From positions 1 to 50,122 of the forward strand of contig JAFXFN010000008.1 of assembly GCA_017520505.1 (NCBI GenBank): a DNA stretch of 50,122 bases, read 5' to 3'. This stretch comes from Clostridia bacterium. GTDB lineage: Bacteria; Bacillota; Clostridia; Oscillospirales; CAG-272. Of the stretch, positions 25,073-34,155 are shown piece after piece. The first letter of the stretch is position 1; each line of letters opens with the position of its first letter. The position numbers were made by a program, and so were the translations under genes. The notes under the pieces are model-generated. The model made no database searches and was not told where the DNA came from. It worked only from the letters and a program-made list of their open reading frames with translations.

Positions 25073-25807
25073 ATGGCAAATACAACGTATTCCGAATTCA
25101 AGGAAAAACTAACAAATGTATTTACTCTTTGCGGTATTGACGTACCGACTGATGAAAAAATAAATAAGCTTTACGAGCTTTCGGAGCTTTTGACCGATTA
25201 CGGAAAAAACGTGAATTTAACTGCTATAACCGACACCGACGGTATAATTTTAAAGCATTTTGCCGACTGTGCGGTGCTGTGCGATGCCGTGCCTGAGGGC
25301 GCACGTGTCATTGACGTGGGTGCAGGCGGAGGCTTTCCGTCCTTACCGCTTGCGATACTTCGTGATGACGTGAGAGTTATCTCGCTTGATTCAACGGCGA
25401 AGAAGCTTTCGTTTATCGACCTTGCGGCGCAAAGGCTGTCACTTGCGAACATCTCGACGATGCACGCACGTGCAGAGGAGGCGGCAAACGGTGTTTTGAG
25501 AGGCACGCTCGATTTTGTGTGCGCAAGAGCCGTGGCAGCGCTGCCTGTTTTGTCGGAGCTTTGTCTGCCGTTTGTCAAAAAGGGCGGAGTGTTCTGCGCA
25601 ATGAAGGCGGATAGCGCTCAGGAGCTTGAAGCGTGCAAAAACACGTTTGCAAAGCTCGGCGGTGAGCTTGAGGGCGTGCGTGAAATAAACCTGACGGACG
25701 GGGGCGAAACGCTTCACAGAACGCTGATAACGGTAAGAAAAACGGGTGCAACACCCAAGCAATACCCCAGAAAATACAGTAATATAAAGGCAAAGCCGCT
25801 TATATGA
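25073..25807 (+). CDS. rsmG: 16S rRNA (guanine-527-N7)-methyltransferase
   Basis: A 244-residue SAM-dependent enzyme that methylates G527 in the 530 loop of 16S rRNA. The SAM site is RVIDVGAGGGFPSLPLA near residue 78, followed by ISLDSTAKKLSFI and the VCARAVAALPVL segment. The length is typical. The ATG at 25073 directly follows a type E repeat and lacks a clear Shine-Dalgarno site; no later in-frame start fits the family better. The stop overlaps the ribF start (ATGA). The usual neighbour mnmG is absent. Confidence 0.95.
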   Translation: MANTTYSEFKEKLTNVFTLCGIDVPTDEKINKLYELSELLTDYGKNVNLTAITDTDGIILKHFADCAVLCDAVPEGARVIDVGAGGGFPSLPLAILRDDVRVISLDSTAKKLSFIDLAAQRLSLANISTMHARAEEAANGVLRGTLDFVCARAVAALPVLSELCLPFVKKGGVFCAMKADSAQELEACKNTFAKLGGELEGVREINLTDGGETLHRTLITVRKTGATPKQYPRKYSNIKAKPLI

Positions 25808-26724
25808 AAATAATAGATTTGAAAACAAATACGGAAATACCGTATATTCCCGAAAAGACGTCGATTGCCGTCGGCAATTTTGACGGTGTGCATAAGGGAC
25901 ACCGTGCCCTTTTCGAGTGTGTGAAGAATGATTCAAAAACTCTCGGCACGAAAAGCGCCGTGTGGAGCTTTGACGGATTTTCCCCGAAAAGCCGAGGCAG
26001 GTGCATTACTCTGCCGTCTGAAAGACGTGAGCTTGTGGGAAAATGCGGTATAGATTACCTCATTCTTTACGATTTTGATGACGTTTGCACGCTTTCGCCG
26101 GAGGAATTTGTAAATGACGTTCTTATAAAAACGTGCCGTGCCGAAAGTGCTGTTTGCGGATTCAATTTCCGCTTCGGCAAGGGTGCTGTCGGCGACAGCG
26201 AAACGCTCAAAGCCCTGATGGAGCAAAACGGAAAAAGCGCATTCGTTATGCCGCCCTTTGAGGTTGACGGCGTGACGGTAAGCTCGTCGCTTATACGTGA
26301 GCTTATAAAAGACGGCAAGCCCGAGCAGATAGAAAAATACCTCGGCCGTCCGTTTTCGGTGTTTTTACCCGTTGTTCACGGAAGGCACCTTGGGCGAACG
26401 ATCGATTCGCCGACGATAAACCAGAATTTTCCGCCGGAGCATATTGTACCGAAGTACGGTGTTTATGCGTGTAATGTCATAATTGACGGTGAAAGATACG
26501 GCGGCGTGTCAAACGTCGGTGTCCGTCCGTCGGTTTGCGAGGACGGCGTTTGCGTAAATTGCGAAACGCACATTTTCAATTACAGCGGAGATTTATACGA
26601 CCGTGAAATAAGAGTTGAATTTTTGCATTTTATAAGAGCAGAGCGAAAATTCCCCACCATTGACGAATTGAAAAAGGCGATAACAGCCGATAAAATTACG
26701 GCAAAGGGATTGTTGGGGTTATAA
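25804..26724 (+). CDS. ribF: Bifunctional riboflavin kinase / FAD synthetase
   Basis: A 306-residue enzyme that makes FMN and FAD. The adenylyltransferase domain comes first with GNFDGVHKGH near residue 25 and the SSSLIREL segment near 160. The kinase domain follows with GRPFSVFLPVVHGRHLGR, TIDSPTINQ (the PTxN motif) and SNVGVRPSV. The kinase loop is a little divergent, with TIDSPTIN where many relatives have TLGFPTAN, but the key residues remain. Its start overlaps the rsmG stop by 4 nt, so it is translationally coupled. Confidence 0.94.
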   Translation: MKIIDLKTNTEIPYIPEKTSIAVGNFDGVHKGHRALFECVKNDSKTLGTKSAVWSFDGFSPKSRGRCITLPSERRELVGKCGIDYLILYDFDDVCTLSPEEFVNDVLIKTCRAESAVCGFNFRFGKGAVGDSETLKALMEQNGKSAFVMPPFEVDGVTVSSSLIRELIKDGKPEQIEKYLGRPFSVFLPVVHGRHLGRTIDSPTINQNFPPEHIVPKYGVYACNVIIDGERYGGVSNVGVRPSVCEDGVCVNCETHIFNYSGDLYDREIRVEFLHFIRAERKFPTIDELKKAITADKITAKGLLGL

Positions 26725-26745
26725 AACAATTTCAAATGATGATAA

Positions 26746-26802
26746 GCGCCCGTCCGCACCCCCCACGGCAGGCGAAGCCTGCCGCCTGCGGACACGGGGC
26801 GC
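26746..26802 (+). repeat. Type B core without the ATATTTCC end
   Basis: Arms GCGCCCGTCCGCA and TGCGGACACGGGGCGC enclose GGCAGGCgaaGCCTGCC. The A/T palindrome is missing, and a CCGCCGAGGGCGG hairpin follows in place of the usual tail. Confidence 0.7.
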
Positions 26803-26879
26803 ACCGCCGAGGGCGGTATCAAGCTGCAAATATATTTATAAAAATCCAATAAAACGGAATTTTGAAAAAGGAAAAACAA

Positions 26880-27272
26880 ATGGATAAAACAAACGTTCCC
26901 GCACCGTCGGCGCTTGCTTATTACGGAGATGCCGTAATTGAGCTGTTGGTGCGTGAAAGGCTGATAATGACGGGCATATCCAATGCAGGACAGCTTAACA
27001 AGCTGTCACGTGCATTTGTGACAGCGCAGAAGCAAAGCGAATGTGTCGGGAATATTTTGCCGATACTTACAGAGGACGAAACGGATGTTTTCAAGCGTGG
27101 GCGCAATATGCACGGAAACCATCCGAAAAGCGCAAGCGTGTCCGACTACAGACGTGCAACGGGCTTCGAGGTGCTGATGGGCTATCTTCATTTCACGAAT
27201 GAGTTTGACCGTGCACGTGAGCTTTTTCTGACAGCCTATAAAAATGAACTTGAAAATTTAAACAATGGATAA
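26880..27272 (+). CDS. mrnC: Mini-ribonuclease III
   Basis: A 130-residue RNase III domain without a dsRNA-binding domain; it matures 23S rRNA ends. LAYYGDAVIELLVRERL carries the catalytic Asp, and RRATGFEVLMGYL carries the C-terminal acidic residue. AAGGA lies 7 nt before the ATG at 26880; an upstream TTG at 26862 would add six residues and overlap that site. In many Bacillota the gene follows cysS, but here it follows ribF. Confidence 0.93.
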   Translation: MDKTNVPAPSALAYYGDAVIELLVRERLIMTGISNAGQLNKLSRAFVTAQKQSECVGNILPILTEDETDVFKRGRNMHGNHPKSASVSDYRRATGFEVLMGYLHFTNEFDRARELFLTAYKNELENLNNG

Positions 27273-27729
27273 TTTTACTTATATTCCGAAATTAAAGCGG
27301 TTTTTACCCGCAACGCTTTCGTTTCTGTTGCTGCTTATATCCTCGGCTTTTTCGTATTTTTCCCTGCATACGGAGTACACGCTGCCGCTTACGCTTGCCG
27401 CTGCGTTTTTCGTGCTTATCTCCTTTCAGGTGTTTTTCAGATATTGCTTAACGGAGCACATATATACCGTTTATAACGGTATTTTCGCCGTGACGAGGAA
27501 AACGGGAAAAAATACATTCGTGATCTTCGAATTGGCTCTTTCTTCCGAATGTGTAATTTTGCCGAAAAAAGAGGGCAAAGGGCGGATAAAGACGGAGGGG
27601 TGCAGGGTTATTTACCGCACGGCGAATTTGCTTTCAAAAAATAAATATTACATTTTTTATGATGACCGTGCCGTTTGCGTGGAAATTGACAGCGAGTTTG
27701 CAAAGATAATTGAAGAATTTTTGATTTAA
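27265..27729 (+). CDS. Small membrane protein of unknown function
   Basis: A 154-residue protein with two N-terminal membrane segments (about residues 13-31 and 38-58), and a basic C-terminal domain with beta-strand character (YTVYNGIFAVTRKTGKNTFV). The fold suggests a PH-like or membrane-tethered domain, but I recognise no family. It overlaps mrnC by 8 nt. Its TAA abuts the next type B repeat, which starts at the following base. Confidence 0.7.
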   Translation: MDNFTYIPKLKRFLPATLSFLLLLISSAFSYFSLHTEYTLPLTLAAAFFVLISFQVFFRYCLTEHIYTVYNGIFAVTRKTGKNTFVIFELALSSECVILPKKEGKGRIKTEGCRVIYRTANLLSKNKYYIFYDDRAVCVEIDSEFAKIIEEFLI

Positions 27730-27830
27730 ATATTTCCGTAAGGAAATATGTGCGCCTATGCCCGTGGGCGGCAGGCACAGCCTGCCGAGGGGGGACGGGC
27801 AGGCGCACCGCCATCACGATAAATAAAATT
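27730..27830 (+). repeat. Type B repeat, full copy starting right after a stop codon
   Basis: ATATTTCC-GTAA-GGAAATAT begins at 27730, one base after the stop at 27727-27729. Arms TGCGCCTATGCCCGT and ACGGGCAGGCGCA enclose GGCAGGCacaGCCTGCC. The tail is CGCCATCACGATAAATAAAA. Confidence 0.85.
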
Positions 27831-27900
27831 TACAAAAAAAACCTAATTTAAATAAGAATATAATATATAATTTAATATAACTAACCACAGGAGAAGAATT

Positions 27901-30657
27901 ATGGGACTTATGAATAAGCTTTTCGGCACATACAGCGAAAGGCAGATAAAGAAAATAATGCCGCTTGTTGAGAAGATAGAATCACTTGCGGATGAATTTG
28001 CAAAAAAAACGGACGAAGAACTGAAGGAAATGACGAATATCCTCAAGGAGCGTTTAGCCAACGGCGAAACGCTTGACGATATTTTGCCCGAGGCGTTCGC
28101 CACGGTGCGTGAGGCTGACTGGAGAGTGCTTGGAAAGCGTCCGTTCCGTGTTCAGATCATCGGCGGTATCATAATACATCAGGGACGAATTGCCGAAATG
28201 AAAACGGGTGAAGGTAAAACGCTTGTGGCGACACTTCCTGCATATCTTAACGCTTTAAGCGGCAGAGGCGTTCACGTTATCACCGTCAACGACTATCTTG
28301 CAACACGTGACTGCGAGGAAATGGGCAGAGTTTATAACTTCCTCGGTCTTTCCTGCGGTCTTATAATCCCCGGCGGAAAGAATGCCGAAAAGCGTGCGGC
28401 TTATGCCTGCGACATAACGTACGGTACGAACAACGAGTTCGGCTTTGACTACCTGCGTGACAATATGGTTATTTACAAGGAGCACATGGTGCAAAGAGGC
28501 CACGCATTTGCTATTGTCGACGAGGTGGACTCCATTCTCATTGACGAGGCGAGAACTCCTCTTATAATTTCAGGTCAAGGCTCGAAGCCGACGGAGATAT
28601 ACGAAAAGGCAGACAAATTCGTAAGAGGTCTGCGCCCCTACAAGATAAAGGAAATAGACTCGAAAGAGGATATGGACGAAAAGACAGAGGGATACGACTA
28701 CATTATTGACGAAAAGGCAAAGACGTCTGTCCTTGCAAAGCAGGGTATTGAAAAGGCTGAAAAGTTCTTCGGCATCGACAACCTTTCAGACCCCGAGCAT
28801 ACAGAGCTTGCACACCACATCAACCAGGCTATAAAGGCGCACGGAAGTATGCACATCGACGAGGATTACGTTGTTAAAGACGGAGAGGTGATCATCGTTG
28901 ACACGTTCACAGGCCGTCTTATGTACGGAAGAAGATACTCCGAGGGACTTCACCAGGCGATAGAAGCCAAAGAGGGCGTAAAGGTCGAAAAGGAATCAAA
29001 AACGCTTGCGACCATCACGTTCCAGAACCTGTTCCGTATGTACGACAAGCTTTCGGGTATGACGGGTACTGCCCTTACCGAGGACGACGAATTCCGTGAA
29101 ATATACAACCTTGACGTTATGGAGATACCCACAAACCGTCCTATGATAAGAAAAGATCATAACGACGTTGTTTACAAGTCAATGGATATGAAATTCAAGG
29201 CGATAATCGAGCAGATAAAAGCTTGTAACGAAAAAGGACAGCCCGTGCTTGTAGGTACGGTGTCCATTGAAAAGTCAGAGGCGCTTTCACGTATGCTCAA
29301 GGTCAACGGCATCAAGCACGTTGTGCTTAACGCCAAGTACCACGAAAAGGAAGCGGAGATAGTTGCGCAGGCAGGCTGTCCCGGTGCTGTTACCATTTCA
29401 ACGAATATGGCAGGCCGCGGTACTGACATTATGCTCGGCGGTAATGCGGAATTCCTTGCAAAGCACGAAATGCGCAAGCTTGAATACCCCGAAGAGGTAA
29501 TTGTACAAGCGACGGGAAGCTCCACGTCTGTCGGTGAGGACGTACTTGCCGCACGTGAGGTATACAAGACACTTTACAAGAAATTCAAGGAAGAAATAGA
29601 GCCTGACTATAAAAAGGTAGTAGAGGCGGGCGGTCTGTTCATTCTCGGTACGGAGCGACACGAAAGCCGCCGTATAGATAACCAGCTCAGAGGCCGTTCG
29701 GGCCGTCAGGGCGACCCCGGTGAATCACGCTTCTTCTTATCCTTTGATGACGACCTTATGCGTCTTTTCGGTGCTGAGGAGCGTATGGAGAGAATAAAGA
29801 AGATAACACCCGATGACACCCCCATTGAAGCTAATATTCTGTCTGGAGTTATCGAAAGCTCGCAGAAGCGTCTTGAAAGCGTGAACTTTGAACGCCGTAA
29901 AAACGTGCTTATGTATGACGACGTCAACAATCAGCAGCGTAAAATTATCTACTCACAGCGCCGTGAGATACTTGAAGACGGCAATATGAGAGATAAGATA
30001 ATCGATATGATGGAGCAGGTTGCGGAAAATGCCGCATATTCGTGCGCACCGTCTGAGGAGCATGAGGAATGGGATTTCGCACCGCTTAAAGCAAAATTCA
30101 GAGGTATTCTCTGCACGGATGACGACTTCAATTATACCGATGATGAGCTGAAAAAGCTTAAGGTTGAGGATCTTTCCGAGGAGCTTTACCGCCGTGCGGT
30201 TGCAAGATACGAATACCAGGAGGGCTTGTTCGGCGAGCAGATGCGTGAAATCGAAAGAGTCGTGCTGCTTCGCTGTATTGACGAGCTTTGGATGGATCAC
30301 ATCGACTATATGCAGGACCTCAAGGGCGGTATCGGTCTTAACGCTTACGCACAGAGAAACCCTGTAAACGAATATAAGCTTATCGGTGCTGATGCGTTTG
30401 ACAGTATGATAGCGGATATAAGAGAAAATACCGTTCGTGCCGTTTTGTCAGCTGTTCCGAGAACGGAAATAAAGCGTGAGCAGATGGCAAAGGAGCAGTC
30501 GGCTTCCATTGAAAACATCGGCGGCGACAAGCCCGCAAAGAAAAAGCCCATGGTGAAGAAGGCGGCTGAAAAGGTCGGACGCAACGATCCCTGTCCCTGC
30601 GGCTCGGGCAAAAAGTACAAGAAGTGCTGCGGTGCGGCAGACGGCAGTGATGACTGA
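27901..30657 (+). CDS. secA: Preprotein translocase ATPase SecA
   Basis: The motor of the Sec pathway, 918 residues. Walker A is [11 protein letters not shown] near 100, Walker [18 protein letters not shown] near 206, the C-terminal helicase motif is [12 protein letters not shown], and the final zinc-binding tail is [13 protein letters not shown], which contacts SecB or ribosomes. An insertion with Glu/Lys-rich sequence precedes the tail, as in other Clostridia. GGAGAAG lies just before the ATG, and AT-rich DNA at 27830-27890 probably holds the promoter, though no well-spaced hexamers stand out. prfB, often next to secA, is absent. Confidence 0.97.
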   Translation: MGLMNKLFGTYSERQIKKIMPLVEKIESLADEFAKKTDEELKEMTNILKERLANGETLDDILPEAFATVREADWRVLGKRPFRVQIIGGIIIHQGRIAEMKTGEGKTLVATLPAYLNALSGRGVHVITVNDYLATRDCEEMGRVYNFLGLSCGLIIPGGKNAEKRAAYACDITYGTNNEFGFDYLRDNMVIYKEHMVQRGHAFAIVDEVDSILIDEARTPLIISGQGSKPTEIYEKADKFVRGLRPYKIKEIDSKEDMDEKTEGYDYIIDEKAKTSVLAKQGIEKAEKFFGIDNLSDPEHTELAHHINQAIKAHGSMHIDEDYVVKDGEVIIVDTFTGRLMYGRRYSEGLHQAIEAKEGVKVEKESKTLATITFQNLFRMYDKLSGMTGTALTEDDEFREIYNLDVMEIPTNRPMIRKDHNDVVYKSMDMKFKAIIEQIKACNEKGQPVLVGTVSIEKSEALSRMLKVNGIKHVVLNAKYHEKEAEIVAQAGCPGAVTISTNMAGRGTDIMLGGNAEFLAKHEMRKLEYPEEVIVQATGSSTSVGEDVLAAREVYKTLYKKFKEEIEPDYKKVVEAGGLFILGTERHESRRIDNQLRGRSGRQGDPGESRFFLSFDDDLMRLFGAEERMERIKKITPDDTPIEANILSGVIESSQKRLESVNFERRKNVLMYDDVNNQQRKIIYSQRREILEDGNMRDKIIDMMEQVAENAAYSCAPSEEHEEWDFAPLKAKFRGILCTDDDFNYTDDELKKLKVEDLSEELYRRAVARYEYQEGLFGEQMREIERVVLLRCIDELWMDHIDYMQDLKGGIGLNAYAQRNPVNEYKLIGADAFDSMIADIRENTVRAVLSAVPRTEIKREQMAKEQSASIENIGGDKPAKKKPMVKKAAEKVGRNDPCPCGSGKKYKKCCGAADGSDD

Positions 30658-31274
30658 TGGGCTTCGGAATACTGTTTTTAGGTTATATATTTACTGTATT
30701 TGACACGGGGACGCTGTTTATCGACAGCATTTCCTCCGTGTTTATGCAGGGCTTCCGCCTTTTGGGGTGGCTTCTCGTTGCCGTCGGAAGCATCAAGCTT
30801 TCACGGTATATAAAAAAGTTTTCCTATGCACGCACAGCGGCGATATTCATTTTTTCCGTGTCGCTTTCATTGACCGTGCATCACATATTGAAGGTATATT
30901 TCAACTTTGCTATTCACGTAGCCGTCGGCACAGGTCTGCTTATGCTGTATGCAATAGGATATTTCATATTCCATTTTTACGCCTTGTGCGGTCTTTCCGA
31001 CATAACGGCTGAGGTGGGACTCGAAAAGGAAAACAAGCGTTCAAAAACTCTGTTTGTTATTACGATGCTTTTTTGCGCCGTCAATTTAGCGGCATATACA
31101 GGCATATCGGAGCAGGTAAGCTCGCTGAGATACATACTGTTCTTTATCGTGACGGTTCTGAATTCATACCACATATACACGTGTTATATGTGGATATGTC
31201 TGCCGAAGGATAAGGAGCTTGACGACGGCAAGGAAGCAAAGGAGAAAAAGGAAAATGGAAAAAATAAAAAATAA
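30657..31274 (+). CDS. Integral membrane protein of unknown function
   Basis: A 205-residue protein with five to six hydrophobic segments and a Lys/Glu-rich cytoplasmic tail (EAKEKKENGKNKK). Its start overlaps the secA stop (TGATG), so it is coupled to secA. The N-terminus GILFLGYIFTVFD resembles that of the next gene product, and both may belong to one poorly described Clostridial membrane family. No catalytic motif is seen. Confidence 0.7.
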   Translation: MGFGILFLGYIFTVFDTGTLFIDSISSVFMQGFRLLGWLLVAVGSIKLSRYIKKFSYARTAAIFIFSVSLSLTVHHILKVYFNFAIHVAVGTGLLMLYAIGYFIFHFYALCGLSDITAEVGLEKENKRSKTLFVITMLFCAVNLAAYTGISEQVSSLRYILFFIVTVLNSYHIYTCYMWICLPKDKELDDGKEAKEKKENGKNKK

Positions 31275-32586
31275 GGGTCTGTATATGGGATATATATGTA
31301 TAGGCTTTGCGTTTCTCTTTTTTCCGACTGTCAGCATTTTTGACGTAATGCCCGATTTTATCGGCTATCTGCTGATAATTAAGGGTGTCGGCTGTATGTT
31401 TGACCTCAATGAAGACATTTACTCCGCACGCTCGTCGTTCATCAAGCTGTTTTTCATAAACCTTGCGAAAAACTGTCTTGTACCGCTTTTGGTATCGCTG
31501 AACGACGAAACGACGGTGATGACCGCCGTGTTTATATTCTCGATAATAGAGGGAATACTTTTGTATTCTGCGCTTTCATCACTTTTCGTCGGTGTGAATT
31601 ATTTGGCAGAGCGTGCTGACAGCCGTTTTGCGGATAAAGGCTATTCCGACGTAAGGATAACGACGGCAATATTCGTCGTAGGTCGATACGTGCTTGTAAC
31701 GCTTCCCGAGCTTACGGTAATGACAAGTCTTGACTATCAGATGACGGATGATCTTTCAGCATTTACCGTATACGATTTCAAGCTGTTGATAACCGTCACC
31801 TGCTTTATAATATCGCTTATACTCGGACTTAATTTTTTGTCAAACGGTGTAAAATACGTCAAGCGTCTTAAACGTGACGAGGTGTTTACCTCATTTATTG
31901 AGGAGCGTTATACAAAGGATGTGCTTGAAAACAGAAGCCTTTTTATAAGAAGAAATACAAAAAATGCGTTTTATTTTATACTTGCATCGTTCATTTGCGC
32001 CTGCCCTATGTATTTTGAGGGAGTTGACATAACACCCCAGCCCCTGACACTTGTGCTTTTGCTTATGGGCATATCACGTCTTAATAATATAGACGGCGCA
32101 TTTGCGAAGATCAAAAGGCTGTTTTATGTATTTATCCCCGTAAGCTGTGCGCTTTACGCTTTTGAGTGCTACGTCGGCGGAGTATACCACCACGCATCGT
32201 ATCAGATAGCGGACAAGGCAAGTTTTATGTACAAGCTGTGGGGAGTGGCGCAGAGCGTTGACCACGCTTTGTTCACGATCGGTATTTTGCTTGCGTTTTT
32301 GTCGTTCAAGCGTCTGGTGCTTTCCCACGGCATTGACAAAACGGTGAGCCGTGACGGATTTCAGTACCGTGAAATGGTCAAAAACGTCACGCTTTACTCA
32401 AGACTTCTGACGGCGGTATCAGCCGTTTCGGTGCTTGCTTTCGTTATAAACTGCGTGTTTTATTTTATTTATCCCGAACGGGAATTTATCTGGCTTTTTT
32501 CACTTGTACTCACCGCCCTGTGCGCCGTGCTTTACGGAAATGTTCTGTCACGCTGTACATCGGCTGTTGAAGATAATAATATGTGA
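31255..32586 (+). CDS. Polytopic membrane protein of unknown function
   Basis: A 443-residue protein with about ten hydrophobic segments. The start MEKIKNKGLYMGYICIGFAF and the DVMPDFIGYLLIIKGVGCMF segment are typical of an uncharacterised Clostridial membrane family. The ATG at 31255 overlaps the previous gene by 20 nt and has AAAGGA just upstream. The operon secA, two membrane proteins and the CHAP protein suggests a link to export or the envelope, but that is inference. Confidence 0.7.
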   Translation: MEKIKNKGLYMGYICIGFAFLFFPTVSIFDVMPDFIGYLLIIKGVGCMFDLNEDIYSARSSFIKLFFINLAKNCLVPLLVSLNDETTVMTAVFIFSIIEGILLYSALSSLFVGVNYLAERADSRFADKGYSDVRITTAIFVVGRYVLVTLPELTVMTSLDYQMTDDLSAFTVYDFKLLITVTCFIISLILGLNFLSNGVKYVKRLKRDEVFTSFIEERYTKDVLENRSLFIRRNTKNAFYFILASFICACPMYFEGVDITPQPLTLVLLLMGISRLNNIDGAFAKIKRLFYVFIPVSCALYAFECYVGGVYHHASYQIADKASFMYKLWGVAQSVDHALFTIGILLAFLSFKRLVLSHGIDKTVSRDGFQYREMVKNVTLYSRLLTAVSAVSVLAFVINCVFYFIYPEREFIWLFSLVLTALCAVLYGNVLSRCTSAVEDNNM

Positions 32587-32607
32587 CCTTTAAGGAAGGT
32601 GGATTTT

Positions 32608-33963
32608 ATGAAAAAACTGTCCGTTTTTTTGGCTGTACTTCTCGCATTTTCGTCTGCTTTTGCAACGGCTGTATCGGCTGTGGAGCTTGACGATTACAAG
32701 GTGTCCGAGGAATACAAAACAAGTATTTTTTACAAGACTGCCGCTGATCTTCCCCTGACGGGCGACCAGAGATACGACGTTGTAAACGTCGCAATAACTC
32801 AGGTCGGATATCACGAGGGTGACAGCGATGCCGATATGCACGGTATGTCAAAGGGGGAGCGCAACTTTGTTGAGTACAACCGCCTTTACGGCAAGCTTGA
32901 CAACGGCGAGGGCAACGGCAACAGCTACGGCTATATGTGGTGCGCTTCGTTTGTAAGCTGGGTGCTCAGAACGGCGAATGTCGATAAGAAGATAGCAGGC
33001 GAGGACGTCAACTGCGCAAGCTGGGTAAGCTTTTTTGAGAGCAAGGGACAGTTCAAAACGAGAGATTCGGGATACACACCTCAAACGGGTGACATCATAT
33101 TCTATAAAGGATCAAGAACCTCATCACGCTCCAACCACGTCGGTATCGTTGTCGGCTGTGAAAACGGTGTGGTTTACACGGTCGAGGGTAACACGGGCGG
33201 TATTGCTTACGACGGCGACCCCACAAACGGCGGCGGCGTTGCAAGAAAGAACTACGTGCTTTCCGATACGTACATCGTCGGCTACGGTGTGCCGAGATAC
33301 CAGACGAAGGCAGACGTTGAATATGATTTTGAGCTGTTTGAGATAAACGCTCTTACAGCAGGTGAATATACGGTCGTTTCAAGAAACGCAAAGATAGTTG
33401 AAACGCCCGGAGACTCGAAAATGCTCAAGCGTCTTGCAATAGGTGACACGTTTGAGGTCACAAAGGTAAACGGCGGTTACGGACAGTGCACCGTTGACGG
33501 CGTTTCGGGCTGGGTCAACCTTACAAACGCAATAAAAACAGAAAATGCAGTACATACGATTTCCTACGTGACCGATGGCGGAAGCGAGATAGCCTCCACC
33601 GATAAGGACTACGGCAAGGGTATGAAAATATCGTCTACAGTTCCCGAAAAGCAGGGCTTTGATTTCAAGGGCTGGGCAGTACGTGAGGGCGGAAACGTTA
33701 TTTATGCCCCCGGCGACAGCTATATTTACGACCTTGATGCAACGCTTTACGCTGTATGGGAATCAAACGGCGAGCCTGTTTATGAGGAAACAGAGGGCGA
33801 AAGCGAAGCTGTAACAACACCCGACACGGATACGGCAGACGGCGGCGAAAAAGAGGGCGGTGTATCGACTGTTCTCATAATCGTTCTTGTCGCTGTAGTT
33901 GTTCTCGGCGCAGGTGCGGTAATATTCGCACTCAAGATGCCCTCAAAAAAAGATAATAGATAA
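32608..33963 (+). CDS. Secreted, membrane-anchored CHAP-domain protein
   Basis: A 451-residue cell-wall protein. It has a signal peptide (about 1-25, ending in TAVSA), a CHAP amidase/peptidase domain (Cys in WCASFVSWVL, His in RSNHVGIVVG, then EGNTGG), an SH3-like region near residues 245-310, one InlB-type beta-grasp repeat (HTISYVTDGG through LDATLYAVWE), an acidic Thr/Glu spacer and a C-terminal membrane segment. AAGGAAGGTGG precedes the ATG at 32608. It probably cuts or remodels peptidoglycan. The last codons (KKDNR and the stop) lie within a type E repeat, so the gene end was made by repeat sequence. Confidence 0.88.
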   Translation: MKKLSVFLAVLLAFSSAFATAVSAVELDDYKVSEEYKTSIFYKTAADLPLTGDQRYDVVNVAITQVGYHEGDSDADMHGMSKGERNFVEYNRLYGKLDNGEGNGNSYGYMWCASFVSWVLRTANVDKKIAGEDVNCASWVSFFESKGQFKTRDSGYTPQTGDIIFYKGSRTSSRSNHVGIVVGCENGVVYTVEGNTGGIAYDGDPTNGGGVARKNYVLSDTYIVGYGVPRYQTKADVEYDFELFEINALTAGEYTVVSRNAKIVETPGDSKMLKRLAIGDTFEVTKVNGGYGQCTVDGVSGWVNLTNAIKTENAVHTISYVTDGGSEIASTDKDYGKGMKISSTVPEKQGFDFKGWAVREGGNVIYAPGDSYIYDLDATLYAVWESNGEPVYEETEGESEAVTTPDTDTADGGEKEGGVSTVLIIVLVAVVVLGAGAVIFALKMPSKKDNR

Positions 33964-33987
33964 GAAATAATAGAGAATAGATAAAAG
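33951..33987 (+). repeat. Type E repeat overlapping the end of the CHAP gene
   Basis: GATAATAGATAAGAAATAAT followed by AGAGAATAGATAAAA. It supplies the final residues and TAA stop of the upstream gene. The closest relative is at 39861. Confidence 0.7.
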
Positions 33988-34130
33988 CGGTGAGGCATAG
34001 TACCACGCCCGATGAAATGAACGAAAACCATATTTCCGATAGGAAATATGCGCAGGCGGGGGCGATTATCACCACCCGAATAAAATGAACAAAAATGGGC
34101 TTCACCATCTTTGTCACAACACCCGAATTA
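33988..34130 (+). repeat. Repeat mosaic with a truncated type B element
   Basis: ATATTTCC-GATA-GGAAATAT at 34030-34049 is followed by one arm (GCGCAGGCGGGGGCG) with no matching partner, then ATTATCACCACCCGAATAAA and family linkers. It looks like a deletion derivative of type B. Confidence 0.65.
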
Positions 34131-34155
34131 ACGCAACATACAAAAGGAAGAAAAA

